Made by a program: the position numbers and the translations under genes. A DNA stretch of 64,000 nucleotides from Pyruvatibacter sp. HU-CL02332 (GTDB taxonomy: Bacteria; Pseudomonadota; Alphaproteobacteria; CGMCC-115125), in assembly GCF_040362765.1 (NCBI RefSeq), contig NZ_BAABWK010000001.1, positions 1,713,501-1,777,500 on the forward strand. The letters are read 5' to 3'. Each line of letters opens with the position of its first letter. Positions within the stretch are counted from its first letter, which is position 1. Positions 16,426-26,358 of this stretch are shown here, piece after piece. A model generated the notes under the pieces. That model was given only the letters and a program-made list of their open reading frames with translations. It had not been told where the DNA came from and searched no databases.

Positions 16426-17753
16426 ACGTCATTCTCGCCGGCTTTGAGGCGTGACTCTCGCTCCGCCCAGCCAAAAATGCCCTTGGACATCAAAGACAGT
16501 TCTGCCTGCCGTCGCGCACCATAGATTTCAGCGCGAGCCGCATGCGCTTCCCGATTGTCCGGCTCTGCAAGGGCGGCGGATTCAACAAGATGGCAGGCCA
16601 GTCGCATGTCAGCCTCTACGCCAGTGCCAGCAAGGGTTTGCGCACGAGCAACCACAGGGCCGACGCCGCCCGCGAGCGATATCATTTCCTGAGCCAGAGC
16701 CGCATCCGGCGCCGGTTTCAGGCGCGATGGGTTGCCATCATACCAGCCGCCATAGAGCCGCCAGATATTGTGCAAAATGAATTCTGGTTCATCATACACG
16801 GGCTTGAGATAAGGCTTGTCCATGAAGTGAGACGGTAATTTGACCGAGTGCAACACCTCGTCAAACCGCGCGCCATTGTTCATCATCTCCAGCGACTGCT
16901 GTACCAGCAGTTCCAGCGCGGTAGCGATCGTGTCCAGCACCGAGGCGATACGCGCCTTGCCTTCAATCGGCAGCCCGTGTGCAGGAAGCAGCAACTCGGG
17001 CTCCTTGGCCGCCATGTCGCGTAGTGCCTTTGCCCATTCAAGCGGATACCGCTGCACTTTTTGTGGGTTCCCGGCATTGGGGAAAACCCACGTCACAAAA
17101 TCGCCGGAGCAAATGGCCTTGTGCTCGGGTATCCAGGCCCACAGATGATCATCTGTTTCGCCGATCGCATGGTTCAGCTGAAATGTCAGATCGCCCGCGC
17201 GCAACGTCATCGCATCGCGAAACGTCGTATCCGGATCAACCCAGGGGTCAGGTCCAAACCGACGTGGCTGCGGTGGTCCCCCTTCATTGCCGCTTCCGCC
17301 GCCCATCTTGAGTTCCGTAGCGGGAGCAAACTGTCGGGCATTGATAGTGAAGTTGTATCCATTGGTCAGCTCGTAGCGCCGGAAGCGCGGGCTCACATTT
17401 TCATGGGCAACAACCTGCGGGCGTGTATGACCGCGCTCACAGGCATCACACAAAATGGCACCGGTACCGCCCACATGGTCCGCATGGCCATGGGTGTAGC
17501 AAACATGCGTCACCGGCTCATCGGTCCAGCGCCGAAGCGACTTGACGACACCACCAGCAAAAGCATCGAGGCTAGTGTCGAAGAGCACCACGCCGTCACC
17601 GGACTTGAGGGCCACCACATGGCTGAAGGCTTCAATGATGGCAACGCCATCGCCGACCTCGGAAAGCTCTGTCGTCGGACGATTGATCAGCCCGGCACCT
17701 TCATACACCCCATCGTCAATGTAGTGCGCAGACTTCGCCAGAATGTCAGACAT
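16422..17753 (-). CDS. Metallo-beta-lactamase-fold hydrolase, alkylsulfatase-like
   Basis: 443 residues. Metal-binding HGHADH at 88-93 (THGHADHVGG), a further His in LNHAIGETDDH, Asp in ICSGDFV, and HGLPIEG near 251. The segment NIWRLYGGWYDGNPSRLKP near 327 is the alkylsulfatase dimerisation-domain signature, followed by a helical region. Best reading: a relative of SDS-hydrolysing alkyl sulfatases (SdsA1/BDS1 type) that cleave sulfate esters, although shorter than the roughly 650-residue classical enzymes and with no signal peptide or C-terminal SCP2-like domain. Substrate uncertain. Confidence 0.85.
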   Translation of the reverse strand: MSDILAKSAHYIDDGVYEGAGLINRPTTELSEVGDGVAIIEAFSHVVALKSGDGVVLFDTSLDAFAGGVVKSLRRWTDEPVTHVCYTHGHADHVGGTGAILCDACERGHTRPQVVAHENVSPRFRRYELTNGYNFTINARQFAPATELKMGGGSGNEGGPPQPRRFGPDPWVDPDTTFRDAMTLRAGDLTFQLNHAIGETDDHLWAWIPEHKAICSGDFVTWVFPNAGNPQKVQRYPLEWAKALRDMAAKEPELLLPAHGLPIEGKARIASVLDTIATALELLVQQSLEMMNNGARFDEVLHSVKLPSHFMDKPYLKPVYDEPEFILHNIWRLYGGWYDGNPSRLKPAPDAALAQEMISLAGGVGPVVARAQTLAGTGVEADMRLACHLVESAALAEPDNREAHAARAEIYGARRQAELSLMSKGIFGWAERESRLKAGENDV

Positions 17754-17877
17754 CGATGCTCTCCCCTCGTAAGGCCGTTTCTTGAAATCAATGCCGGACT
17801 ATAGCGGCCAATTTCAAATTAGAAACACCCATTAATGCGATCGGGAAGGGGGTTTTGCATGTGGGCCCTGAAAAGGC

Positions 17878-17906
17878 CGGGCCAGCCCCTTTTCAGGGCT
17901 GGCCCG
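17878..17906 (-). terminator. Terminator of the outer-membrane protein gene
   Basis: 11-bp stem (CGGGCCAGCCC and complement) with a 7-nt loop; on the minus strand it is followed by GCCTTTTC. Only 8 bp after the stop at 17915. Confidence 0.7.
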
Positions 17907-17914
17907 CATCCACC

Positions 17915-18649
17915 TTAGAAATCGACGGAGAGCCCGCTGCGCACAACAATCGAGTTGATATCATCTTCAAATGTGCCGCCGGCAGCGCCGGTCAGTGCGC
18001 GGCTGCCTGCGCGCCGAACGCTTCCAGCATCCACGGCCTGCCGGAAGCCGACATCCACAAAGGTCGACAGCTGTTCAGACAGCGCATAGTTGACGCCGCC
18101 TGTCACATGCCAGGCAAACACGGTGTCACCATCATCATTGAGGTTCAGTCCACCGGCACCGTACAGCAGGTTGTGGCTGACAATATTGATGCCCGCGCCA
18201 CCGCCGATATAGGGCGTGAGGTCATTGCTGATGACATTTGGCAGGTCGAAAAAGACGTTGCCATAGATGCCGACATTTGAAATCTGGCTGCCGTCCGCAA
18301 CCACTTCGTTGCCTGCGCCATTGCCGGAGAAGTCGATGGTGTCGACGTCATTTTCTGTGTAGCTGACCTCAAGCTCCGTACGCGGAACGAAGCCGCCAAA
18401 ATTGTAGTCGGTCCACCGGTACCCGACGGCGCCGCCAAACGTGAAGCCGGTATCGAAGTCCGTTTCAACGGTGTTTGTGCCGTTGGTGAACTCCACGTCA
18501 TCAGTGTGAATGCTAGCGCCACCATTGAGAGACAGATACCAGTCATGGTCATTGTCTTCGGCGTACGCGGCCGTCGTGACGACGGAAGCAAGGGCGGCAA
18601 TAGCCGTGGCACGCGCAGAGCGCGTGAGGAAGGTGTGAGAATTCTGCAT
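17915..18649 (-). CDS. Small outer-membrane beta-barrel protein
   Basis: 244 residues from the ATG at 18649. Signal peptide MQNSHTFLTRSARATAIAAL... ends at an AYA-ED cleavage site near residue 30; an ATG 63 bp further upstream would add residues before it. The mature part alternates hydrophobic and polar residues in strands ending with aromatics (FTFGGAVGYRW, LEVSYTEND, LTPYIGGGAGINI, FAWHVTGGVNYAL, LSTFVDVGFRQA) and ends SVDF, a good BAM-recognition beta-signal. This suits an 8-stranded OmpA/OmpW-like barrel with acidic loops. Function unknown. It is the last gene of the minus-strand FecR-CHASE2-OMP run. Confidence 0.82.
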   Translation of the reverse strand: MQNSHTFLTRSARATAIAALASVVTTAAYAEDNDHDWYLSLNGGASIHTDDVEFTNGTNTVETDFDTGFTFGGAVGYRWTDYNFGGFVPRTELEVSYTENDVDTIDFSGNGAGNEVVADGSQISNVGIYGNVFFDLPNVISNDLTPYIGGGAGINIVSHNLLYGAGGLNLNDDGDTVFAWHVTGGVNYALSEQLSTFVDVGFRQAVDAGSVRRAGSRALTGAAGGTFEDDINSIVVRSGLSVDF

Positions 18650-18819
18650 GTGTTGGTCCAGCCTTGAAGTGTGTTTTCTGAGCGCCCCCGCCCAACCGCA
18701 ATCCACGGTCACGTTGAAAACATTTGTGCGCCGAACCGCCGATCACCTGCCAATCACATGCAGGAGATTTGCATTACAAACATGTCAGACCCGGTGAAAT
18801 CCCGCGCTGCCTACGATGA

Positions 18820-21045
18820 CTATTCAGCAGCACTGGCAGCGTGAGATGCAACCCTTCGGGACGCGGGGAAGACTAGGCGGACTGTTGTTCCTTCTCCGAC
18901 CGAGCTGTCTATCTCAATGGTGCCCTCGTGCAGCTTCATGAAGGCGGCAACGACGGTCAGCCCCAGACCGACACCGTCTGAGGTTCGGTGTGCAAACGCC
19001 TTGACCTGCTGAAATGGCATCAGGATGGATGAAAGCATGTCTGCAGGAATGCCATCGCCCTGGTCTTCAACCTCAACGATCGGCTGGCCGCCTTGGTTAG
19101 TGCGTGTGCGAACGGTGATGGGTGCGTCCGGAGGTGAGTAACAGGCGGCATTCTTGATGAGATTGCCGATGGCGCGTTGAATGCGGGGGCCGTCAGCCAG
19201 AACCTCTCCGACGTCAAAATCAAACTCGGTCCGAATGACGTGAGCGCAGGAATCGGTATCTCCGCGCGCTGCGTGGATGGCACCCTCGGCAATTTCAGCA
19301 AGACAAACTGCATCGTCCGCAAGCTGCACATCGCCCATTTCAGCGCGCGTTACATCCATGATGTCATTGACGATACTAAGCAAATGACGCCCGCTGCCGC
19401 TGATATGCGCCGCATATTCCTGATAATCGGGCGACCCGAGAGGACCTAGCGCCTGCTGCTCCATCAACTCCGCAAACCCGATAACCGAGTTGAGCGGAGT
19501 GCGTAACTCATGGCTCATATTGGCGATGAAATCTGTCTTCGCACGGTTGGCCCGTTCCGCCTGCTCCCGTGCTTCGCGTTGCGCTGTCACGGCGCGAATG
19601 CTGTCGGTCACATCGCGGATCGTAAGGCCCAGTACATGCCGATACATCTTTCCGTTTGGCAACGGAGTATCAACAGGGACCTCGCTGCGGTTGAGCCTTA
19701 TCTCCAGATGGTGTTCGGTCCCCTCCCTGACAACGCGGCCTAGTACCGGCTCACCTAGCGGTACGTTGTGCCAGCCTCCCGCAGGCCTGTCGCGATCAAG
19801 CGACAGATTCTCGACCAGGTAGTCAAGGTTGGCTGCAGTGCCTGTATGCGGCGCGTTGCACAGGTCAAATGTCTGTTTGTTGGCTTGTTCAATGCAGCCA
19901 TTGGCATCAAGGATCGCAATCCCATCGAAGCTGTCCGAGACGACACGGTCCAGGAGAATACGTTGATGAGAGGCAATCCGCTTCTGTCGAGCCGCATTGC
20001 GCCTTTGCAGATCTGACATGAGTACAAGCTGAAGGCCAAACAGCAGCATCAGAGCAAACAGGGCAGGTAGTATATCGAGACTAATGGCCGCGAAATGCTG
20101 AAGCAGTCCAGAGACTGCGAGCAAACCGACAACTGCAACCGCTACAATGGCCGCATGCCCGATCCAGCCTCGTTGTTGAGGCATGCACAAAGCGCCTGCC
20201 AGAACCAGGATAACGAGAAGAACAACACCAATTGGTCCGGTCCGGTGTATTTCGCGACCCTGATGAAGTGTCTCAAATCCCATTGCCTGGACCATCGGCC
20301 CTGACATGACGCCATAGCGCGGCACAGCAAAATGGTCACCGAGTTCAACCGCGGTGCCGCCGATGATGACGCGTTTGCCATTCACAACATTGACGTCGAA
20401 CCGTCCGTCCATCACATCCACAAAAGAGATGCGGGGGATCGTGCGCACATCTATGCCGTAGTCGACGTAGAACGGTTCCGGCTTTGGCTTTGCCTTACCT
20501 GCAAGCAGCGCAAACATGGAGTATCGAAACGCGCCATCCGCATTCCACATGCCGTGCATCAGTTGACGTAGACGACCATCTTTGTCCGGAACAACATTGA
20601 CGCTGCCAAGCCAGGCATGGGGAGTGAGTTCAGGTGTCGGTTCAGCGTCGATAAGATTTCCGTCATACACGCCGGGTTGCGCCAGCTGCGTGAAGGCCGG
20701 GAGGATCACATGACCGCCTGCATCTTCAAGCGCGCGCGCGAGTGCGGCCGTCTCGTTCTCATTGGTCCGGGCGCTCATGTCCACATCAATGGCAATTTCA
20801 TCCGCACCTGCAGCGACCAGTGACCGGACTACAAAGGCATATGTATTGCGTGGTAACGGCCATTGGCCCAATTCCTGGACGGACCGGGCATCAATCTGGA
20901 CGGCGACGACTTCTCCGGATGCAGATCGATCAAGAAGACTGAAGCGAGATTCCAGCAGCGCGAGCTCAAGGGTTTCCAGCGCGCCGAACGCAAAAGCGCC
21001 CATGGCGATGAAAAACACAGCACATCCCTGAACAAGCCGCTGCAT
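18820..21045 (-). CDS. CHASE2-domain sensor histidine kinase with PAS domain
   Basis: About 741 residues. I take the ATG at 21045 (GGAGG upstream) over a GTG at 21063. N-terminal span, extracytoplasmic CHASE2 domain (about 30-265, including AVQIDARSVQELGQWPLPR and RVIIGGTAVELGD), three closely spaced membrane spans (about 270-345) as usual for CHASE2 proteins, a PAS-like domain (about 365-485), then HisKA with phospho-acceptor His512 in NMSHELRTPLNSVIGFAELM, and an HATPase with N box (RAIGNLIKNAACYS), GDGIPADM and VGLGLTVV. No response regulator is adjacent. Its neighbours are a FecR-domain protein and a divergent TpsB, a recurring genomic association for CHASE2 sensors. Confidence 0.92.
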   Translation of the reverse strand: MQRLVQGCAVFFIAMGAFAFGALETLELALLESRFSLLDRSASGEVVAVQIDARSVQELGQWPLPRNTYAFVVRSLVAAGADEIAIDVDMSARTNENETAALARALEDAGGHVILPAFTQLAQPGVYDGNLIDAEPTPELTPHAWLGSVNVVPDKDGRLRQLMHGMWNADGAFRYSMFALLAGKAKPKPEPFYVDYGIDVRTIPRISFVDVMDGRFDVNVVNGKRVIIGGTAVELGDHFAVPRYGVMSGPMVQAMGFETLHQGREIHRTGPIGVVLLVILVLAGALCMPQQRGWIGHAAIVAVAVVGLLAVSGLLQHFAAISLDILPALFALMLLFGLQLVLMSDLQRRNAARQKRIASHQRILLDRVVSDSFDGIAILDANGCIEQANKQTFDLCNAPHTGTAANLDYLVENLSLDRDRPAGGWHNVPLGEPVLGRVVREGTEHHLEIRLNRSEVPVDTPLPNGKMYRHVLGLTIRDVTDSIRAVTAQREAREQAERANRAKTDFIANMSHELRTPLNSVIGFAELMEQQALGPLGSPDYQEYAAHISGSGRHLLSIVNDIMDVTRAEMGDVQLADDAVCLAEIAEGAIHAARGDTDSCAHVIRTEFDFDVGEVLADGPRIQRAIGNLIKNAACYSPPDAPITVRTRTNQGGQPIVEVEDQGDGIPADMLSSILMPFQQVKAFAHRTSDGVGLGLTVVAAFMKLHEGTIEIDSSVGEGTTVRLVFPASRRVASHAASAAE

Positions 21046-21070
21046 GTCCTGCGGCACCTCCACATAGAAA

Positions 21071-21100
21071 ATCAGCCGGGCAGTTGCCTGCCCGGCTGAT
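21071..21100 (-). terminator. Hairpin terminator between the FecR and CHASE2 genes
   Basis: 13-bp perfect stem (ATCAGCCGGGCAG and complement) with a 4-nt loop, followed on the minus strand by TTTTCTATG. It lies 36 bp after the FecR-gene stop and immediately before the CHASE2 ribosome-binding site, so the kinase is either read through at reduced level or has a promoter within the hairpin region. Confidence 0.8.
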
Positions 21101-21136
21101 GAGTATGCGGTATCAGGGGATTAGCGACGGTTAACG

Positions 21137-22531
<1,395 letters not shown>

Positions 22532-22770
22532 AATTGTTCTCTCCATGTCGGGCTTATCCGACCCCAACCGAAGTCTGGCATATGTCTAAAATTTTGAAAC
22601 AAGGCATTGGAAGTAAAGGAAAGAATCACTTAACCCGAAGGGGTGTATTTGAGTGAGTAGGTAATTCTTAAGCTTCGGGATGGCAGCACTCATTGGTTGC
22701 AGCCAGCACTTGTCCCAAAGCGGGATCGCTAAAATGTTTGTCGGCAACCAGGACTCAATGCTCAACGAAA

Positions 22771-24489
22771 ATGGCTCTCCTGCATTTCCACACCCTGGAC
22801 CGCATACCGCATGTTGTGATGCTCGCGGTGACCGTGCCTGCCCTGTGCGCAACGATGTGGATACAGGACGCTCACTCTCAGGCCTCGCAGGAAGCAGACC
22901 CCAGCCGCATTGAAGACCAGCTCATTGAGCGTGAAGCGCCTTCGCGCAAGCCGACCGCTGATGACCTCAGCCTCGGTATTGCCGGTGCGGGTACCGACGA
23001 CATCAACGTTCCACCTTTCATTCTAAGCGGTGTGACTGTTGAAGGGGCTACGGCCTTTTCTGGCGAAGAGATCGCCGCAACATATGCTTCGCTCCTCGCA
23101 ACCCAAATTGGGTCGGCCGAACTTGAAGCTATTGCCGGTCGCATCACAGCGCTCTATCGCGACGCAGGCTATGTGCTGTCACGCGCCATACTTCCGCCTC
23201 AGGACGTTACAACCGGAATAATCCGTATTCAGATTATTGAAGGGTATGTAAGCCATGTAACGACAGATGGCACGGTGCCGGAGTACGCCATCAAAGGTTA
23301 TGCGGCGCGCATTACAGAAGAGCGCCCACTTACCCTCAATACGCTTGAGCGCAACATGTTGCTCATCAATGACATGCCTGGCGTCACGCTCAATGATGCA
23401 GTTCTGTCTGAAGATGACGCGGTGCCAGGCGCGCATACCCTTGCACTTGAAATAGGCCTCGACCGTATTGGCGGTTCATTCTTTGTGGACAATCGTGGTT
23501 CAGCAGAAGTCGGGCCCGTTCAGGCCGGCGCAAGTGTCGAGCTGCGAAATACAATCGGCTTTGGTGATGCCGTGTCCGTTGCGGGCTTTACTGTGCCAAG
23601 CCAGCCACGCGAACTGAAACTTATCCGCATTGGTTACGCGATGCCCATCGGCTCCAGTGGATTGCAGATGAGCGTGTCGGGAACAGCAAGCTGGATTGAC
23701 GCCGGCGGTACCCTCGATGCTGTGGGCGATGAGAGTAATCTCAAGTCAGTGTCGGCAAGCTTGGCCTATCCAGTTGTGCGCGCGCGGGATGCAAACATCT
23801 GGCTCAATGCCAGCCTTGATGTCAGAAGTGCGGAAGAACGTACGGACTTCGGTACCGTCTTCGATGAAGATCTTGTGGTTCTGCGCGGCAGTGTGTCGGG
23901 CATGACTGCGGATGGTTGGGGTGGCCGCAGTTACGTCACGTTCCGGGCATCCAAGGGTGTTCGCCTTATGAATGCTGCCAAGCGAGGCGATCCGCTGTTG
24001 TCGAGGACCGATGCTGACCCACAGGCCGCCACACTGACCGTGGATGTATCCCGCTATCAGCAGCTTGTTGGTGATCTGCTTTCTTTGACGCTGGCAGGCA
24101 GAGCGCAAAGGGCGACTGACGCGCTTGTTTCCTCGGAAGAGTTCAGTCTTGGAGGGGCCCGGTTCGGTCGAGGCTTTGAATATGGCGAGCTGACCGGTGA
24201 TGACGGGATTGCGGGTTCAGTCGAGTTCACGATCGCTCCTGACATCGAACTGGCCTGGGTGTCCCGCCCGCAGATTTATGCGTTCTACGACACAGGCGCT
24301 GTATGGAACAGAAACGTGGTCTTTGGTGACGCCCGGCAGTCCTTGTCGTCCGCCGGGGCCGGCATCCGGCTGACCTTTGCGGACGATTTCAACGCCGGTT
24401 TTGAGTTGGCCAAGCCGTTGGACCGCGACTCAAGCCGCACCAACACAGATGAATGGCAGGCGCTCTTCTTCCTATCCGGGCAGCTTTAA
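22771..24489 (+). CDS. ShlB/FhaC/HecB-type two-partner-secretion transporter (TpsB)
   Basis: About 572 residues from ATG 22771; signal peptide with hydrophobic stretch VVMLAVTVPALCATM and a DAHSQA-like end, start not certain (upstream in-frame starts exist). A POTRA region follows (FILSGVTVEGATAFS near 82, then LPPQDVTTGIIRIQIIEGYV), then a 16-strand barrel pattern ending in SGQL. The conserved TpsB/Omp85 motif is present as FSLGGARFGRGFEYGEL, and the barrel part includes FVDNRGSAEVGPVQAG. TpsB proteins sit in the outer membrane and export TpsA adhesins or haemolysins. No TpsA gene is in the window, so this is an orphan. It diverges from the FecR-repeat gene. Confidence 0.9.
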   Translation: MALLHFHTLDRIPHVVMLAVTVPALCATMWIQDAHSQASQEADPSRIEDQLIEREAPSRKPTADDLSLGIAGAGTDDINVPPFILSGVTVEGATAFSGEEIAATYASLLATQIGSAELEAIAGRITALYRDAGYVLSRAILPPQDVTTGIIRIQIIEGYVSHVTTDGTVPEYAIKGYAARITEERPLTLNTLERNMLLINDMPGVTLNDAVLSEDDAVPGAHTLALEIGLDRIGGSFFVDNRGSAEVGPVQAGASVELRNTIGFGDAVSVAGFTVPSQPRELKLIRIGYAMPIGSSGLQMSVSGTASWIDAGGTLDAVGDESNLKSVSASLAYPVVRARDANIWLNASLDVRSAEERTDFGTVFDEDLVVLRGSVSGMTADGWGGRSYVTFRASKGVRLMNAAKRGDPLLSRTDADPQAATLTVDVSRYQQLVGDLLSLTLAGRAQRATDALVSSEEFSLGGARFGRGFEYGELTGDDGIAGSVEFTIAPDIELAWVSRPQIYAFYDTGAVWNRNVVFGDARQSLSSAGAGIRLTFADDFNAGFELAKPLDRDSSRTNTDEWQALFFLSGQL

Positions 24490-24565
24490 GCGCCGGAACG
24501 CCAACGCCAATTTTCCTGAGGCAATAAAGGCCTCGTAAGATTTCAGGTCTCAAAAAGCGGGGAAG

Positions 24566-24642
24566 TGGCGCGCCGGGGAAGATTCGAACTCCCGACCCCC
24601 AGATTCGTAGTCTGGTGCTCTATCCAGCTGAGCTACCGGCGC
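24566..24642 (-). tRNA. tRNA-Arg (anticodon ACG)
   Basis: 77 nt on the minus strand including encoded CCA. Acceptor GCGCCGG pairs with CCGGCGC; D arm GCTC...GAGC, anticodon stem CCAGA/TCTGG around CTACGAA with anticodon ACG (position 34 A is read as inosine), T loop TTCGAAT, discriminator G. No integrase or duplicated 3' end is seen nearby, so there is no sign of use as an attachment site. Confidence 0.97.
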
Positions 24643-25187
24643 AGGTTTCACGGGATGGATGGGCTCCAAGGGTGGAGCCTTGCGATAGACGCAAAGTGCA
24701 GGGGATATGTGCCCTGCCCGCGAAGGCGTGAAGCTCTAATGCACCACGCATCCAAGCGCAAGAGGCAATCAGCGCGTCGTCGGTGATTCTTGCGGCGGCC
24801 CGGCCAAAAACGGGTTCGGCGGCATATTCTGAGTTGCTTGAGACGCCGCGCTGACCCGAATTGCCAAAAAACAGCCTGATTCACCATAAAAGCCGCGCTT
24901 GTGGGGGGATTCCGCATTGGTTAGAGTGACTTCGCTTTCGCGCTGCACTATTAGATGCAGAGCAGACATCCATTTCGCCGGAAAGACGGGAAGGGGCCAG
25001 GGGGCTTCGCGCGTCAACATCCGGTATCCGTAATCAGTCGGGCGCTTGCCATCAGGGCGGCGTGTCCGTTTTCAGGGGGCCAGTCTTCTCAAGGGTTTTG
25101 GCGATATGTGCCGGACATCTGTTCGGGCCAAGACTTGGTTGGAAGCACCGTCTCTCTGCAAGAAACAAAGGGTAACAAGAGCGCGCG
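24643..25187. other. Intergenic region upstream of the lipoprotein gene
   Basis: 545 bp between the tRNA and the lipoprotein gene. It holds short open frames with no credible start and a small 7-bp hairpin (GGCTCCA-AGGG-TGGAGCC, 24662-24679) without a T-run. The promoters of the tRNA (minus) and lipoprotein (plus) must lie here, but I could not place them convincingly. Confidence 0.5.
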
Positions 25188-26339
25188 ATGACCACCCCTC
25201 AGATTGTAAATGCACCCCGCGCCCACTCCCTCAAACTGTCCACGCTGACCCTCGCGGTCGGTGCGGCCCTTCTTTTGAGCGGCTGCGCAGCGTTTGAGAA
25301 CTCGGATCTGTTCGGCAATTCAGGCCGCAGCACAACATCCGCATCTAACGCCGCGGGCACAACCGGCGTTGCAACCGACGTTGGCGTCGCTGCACGCAGC
25401 TTTGAAGCTCTTAGCGTCACAGCCGGCAGCAACACGGGCACCACTGTTGGCGCCAAGATTGAAGGCCTGCGCGAAGAACTCCGCGGCCTGCAGAGCACCA
25501 TGGTGACGCAGACGGATCGGGTGAATACTGCCCGCGCCCGTGCCACGGCCAATTCGCGTGACTACCACGAGACCAAGGGCGCCATCGCCTCGCGTCTTCA
25601 GCGCGGCACGACACCGGGCAACCCGGAACTGGTGACCCAGTGGAACTCAGCCCAGGCTGAACTCGATTCCATCTCAGCAGACATCAACACCATGTCTGGT
25701 CTCTCCACTGAGATCGCGACAAACGCATCCACAGCCAACTATCTTCTGGAAGCCACACAGGCGACATTCTCGCTCTCCGGTGCAATCGAGGAAGATCATC
25801 GTCAGCTGCGCATCCTTCAGGATGAAACGCGCCAGACAACTGTTCTGATCGAACGTCTGCTCACCGAACTGCGTGACGACATCGCCCGCCAGACGACCTA
25901 CGTCGCCAATGAGCGGTCAAGCCTCACAACACTCGCCAACGCCATCAAGACCGGCGAACTGTTCGGGTCCGGCCTCGCGGTGTCGAACATTGCACCGCCT
26001 GCGGCTACATCCGCATCACGCCCGGCCCCTGCAGCAGGTACGCCTGCCTTGGTGACGATCCGCTTTGATCGCCCGAATGTGCAGTATCAGCAGGCGCTTT
26101 ACACAGCGCTGAGCCGTGCGCTGGAAGTACGTCCCGCCGCGCAGTTTGACGTGGTAGCCGTCAGCCCATCAGCTGGCAGCCCGGATCGTGTGCAGCTTGG
26201 TCAGAGCCAGTCTCGCCGCAACGCTGAATCAGTGGTGCGCACCATGAACGAGATGGGCCTGCCCGCAGATCGCATCCGCCTCTCAGCCACGACACGTGGC
26301 GATGTGGCCGCCAATGAAGTGCGCGTCTACGTTCGTTAG
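25188..26339 (+). CDS. Outer-membrane or periplasmic lipoprotein with coiled-coil region
   Basis: 383 residues. Type II signal peptide with lipobox LLSGC, acylated Cys near residue 32; the following AAF gives no Asp at +2, so outer-membrane sorting is expected. A Ser/Thr/Ala-rich linker is followed by a long helical region (about 85-265, e.g. KIEGLREELRGLQSTMVTQ and EEDHRQLRILQDETRQTTVL) and a C-terminal alpha/beta domain (about 285-383) with FDVVAVSPSAG and RTMNEMGLPADRIRLSA, reminiscent of the OmpA-like peptidoglycan-binding fold or an SPOR-like domain. Its exact family is not recognised. Nothing links it firmly to the transporter gene that follows 19 bp later. Confidence 0.75.
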   Translation: MTTPQIVNAPRAHSLKLSTLTLAVGAALLLSGCAAFENSDLFGNSGRSTTSASNAAGTTGVATDVGVAARSFEALSVTAGSNTGTTVGAKIEGLREELRGLQSTMVTQTDRVNTARARATANSRDYHETKGAIASRLQRGTTPGNPELVTQWNSAQAELDSISADINTMSGLSTEIATNASTANYLLEATQATFSLSGAIEEDHRQLRILQDETRQTTVLIERLLTELRDDIARQTTYVANERSSLTTLANAIKTGELFGSGLAVSNIAPPAATSASRPAPAAGTPALVTIRFDRPNVQYQQALYTALSRALEVRPAAQFDVVAVSPSAGSPDRVQLGQSQSRRNAESVVRTMNEMGLPADRIRLSATTRGDVAANEVRVYVR

Positions 26340-26358
26340 CATGTGAGGCCGTTTGCGG

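Noticed and set aside
22634-22680. CCCGAAG...CTTCGGG inverted repeat upstream of the FecR and TpsB genes
   Set aside because: Arms of 7 bp separated by more than 30 bp; not convincing as an operator or hairpin.
24565-24786. Short plus-strand frame starting MARRGRFELPTPRF
   Set aside because: This is the classic spurious peptide produced by translating the complement of a tRNA gene, here tRNA-Arg.
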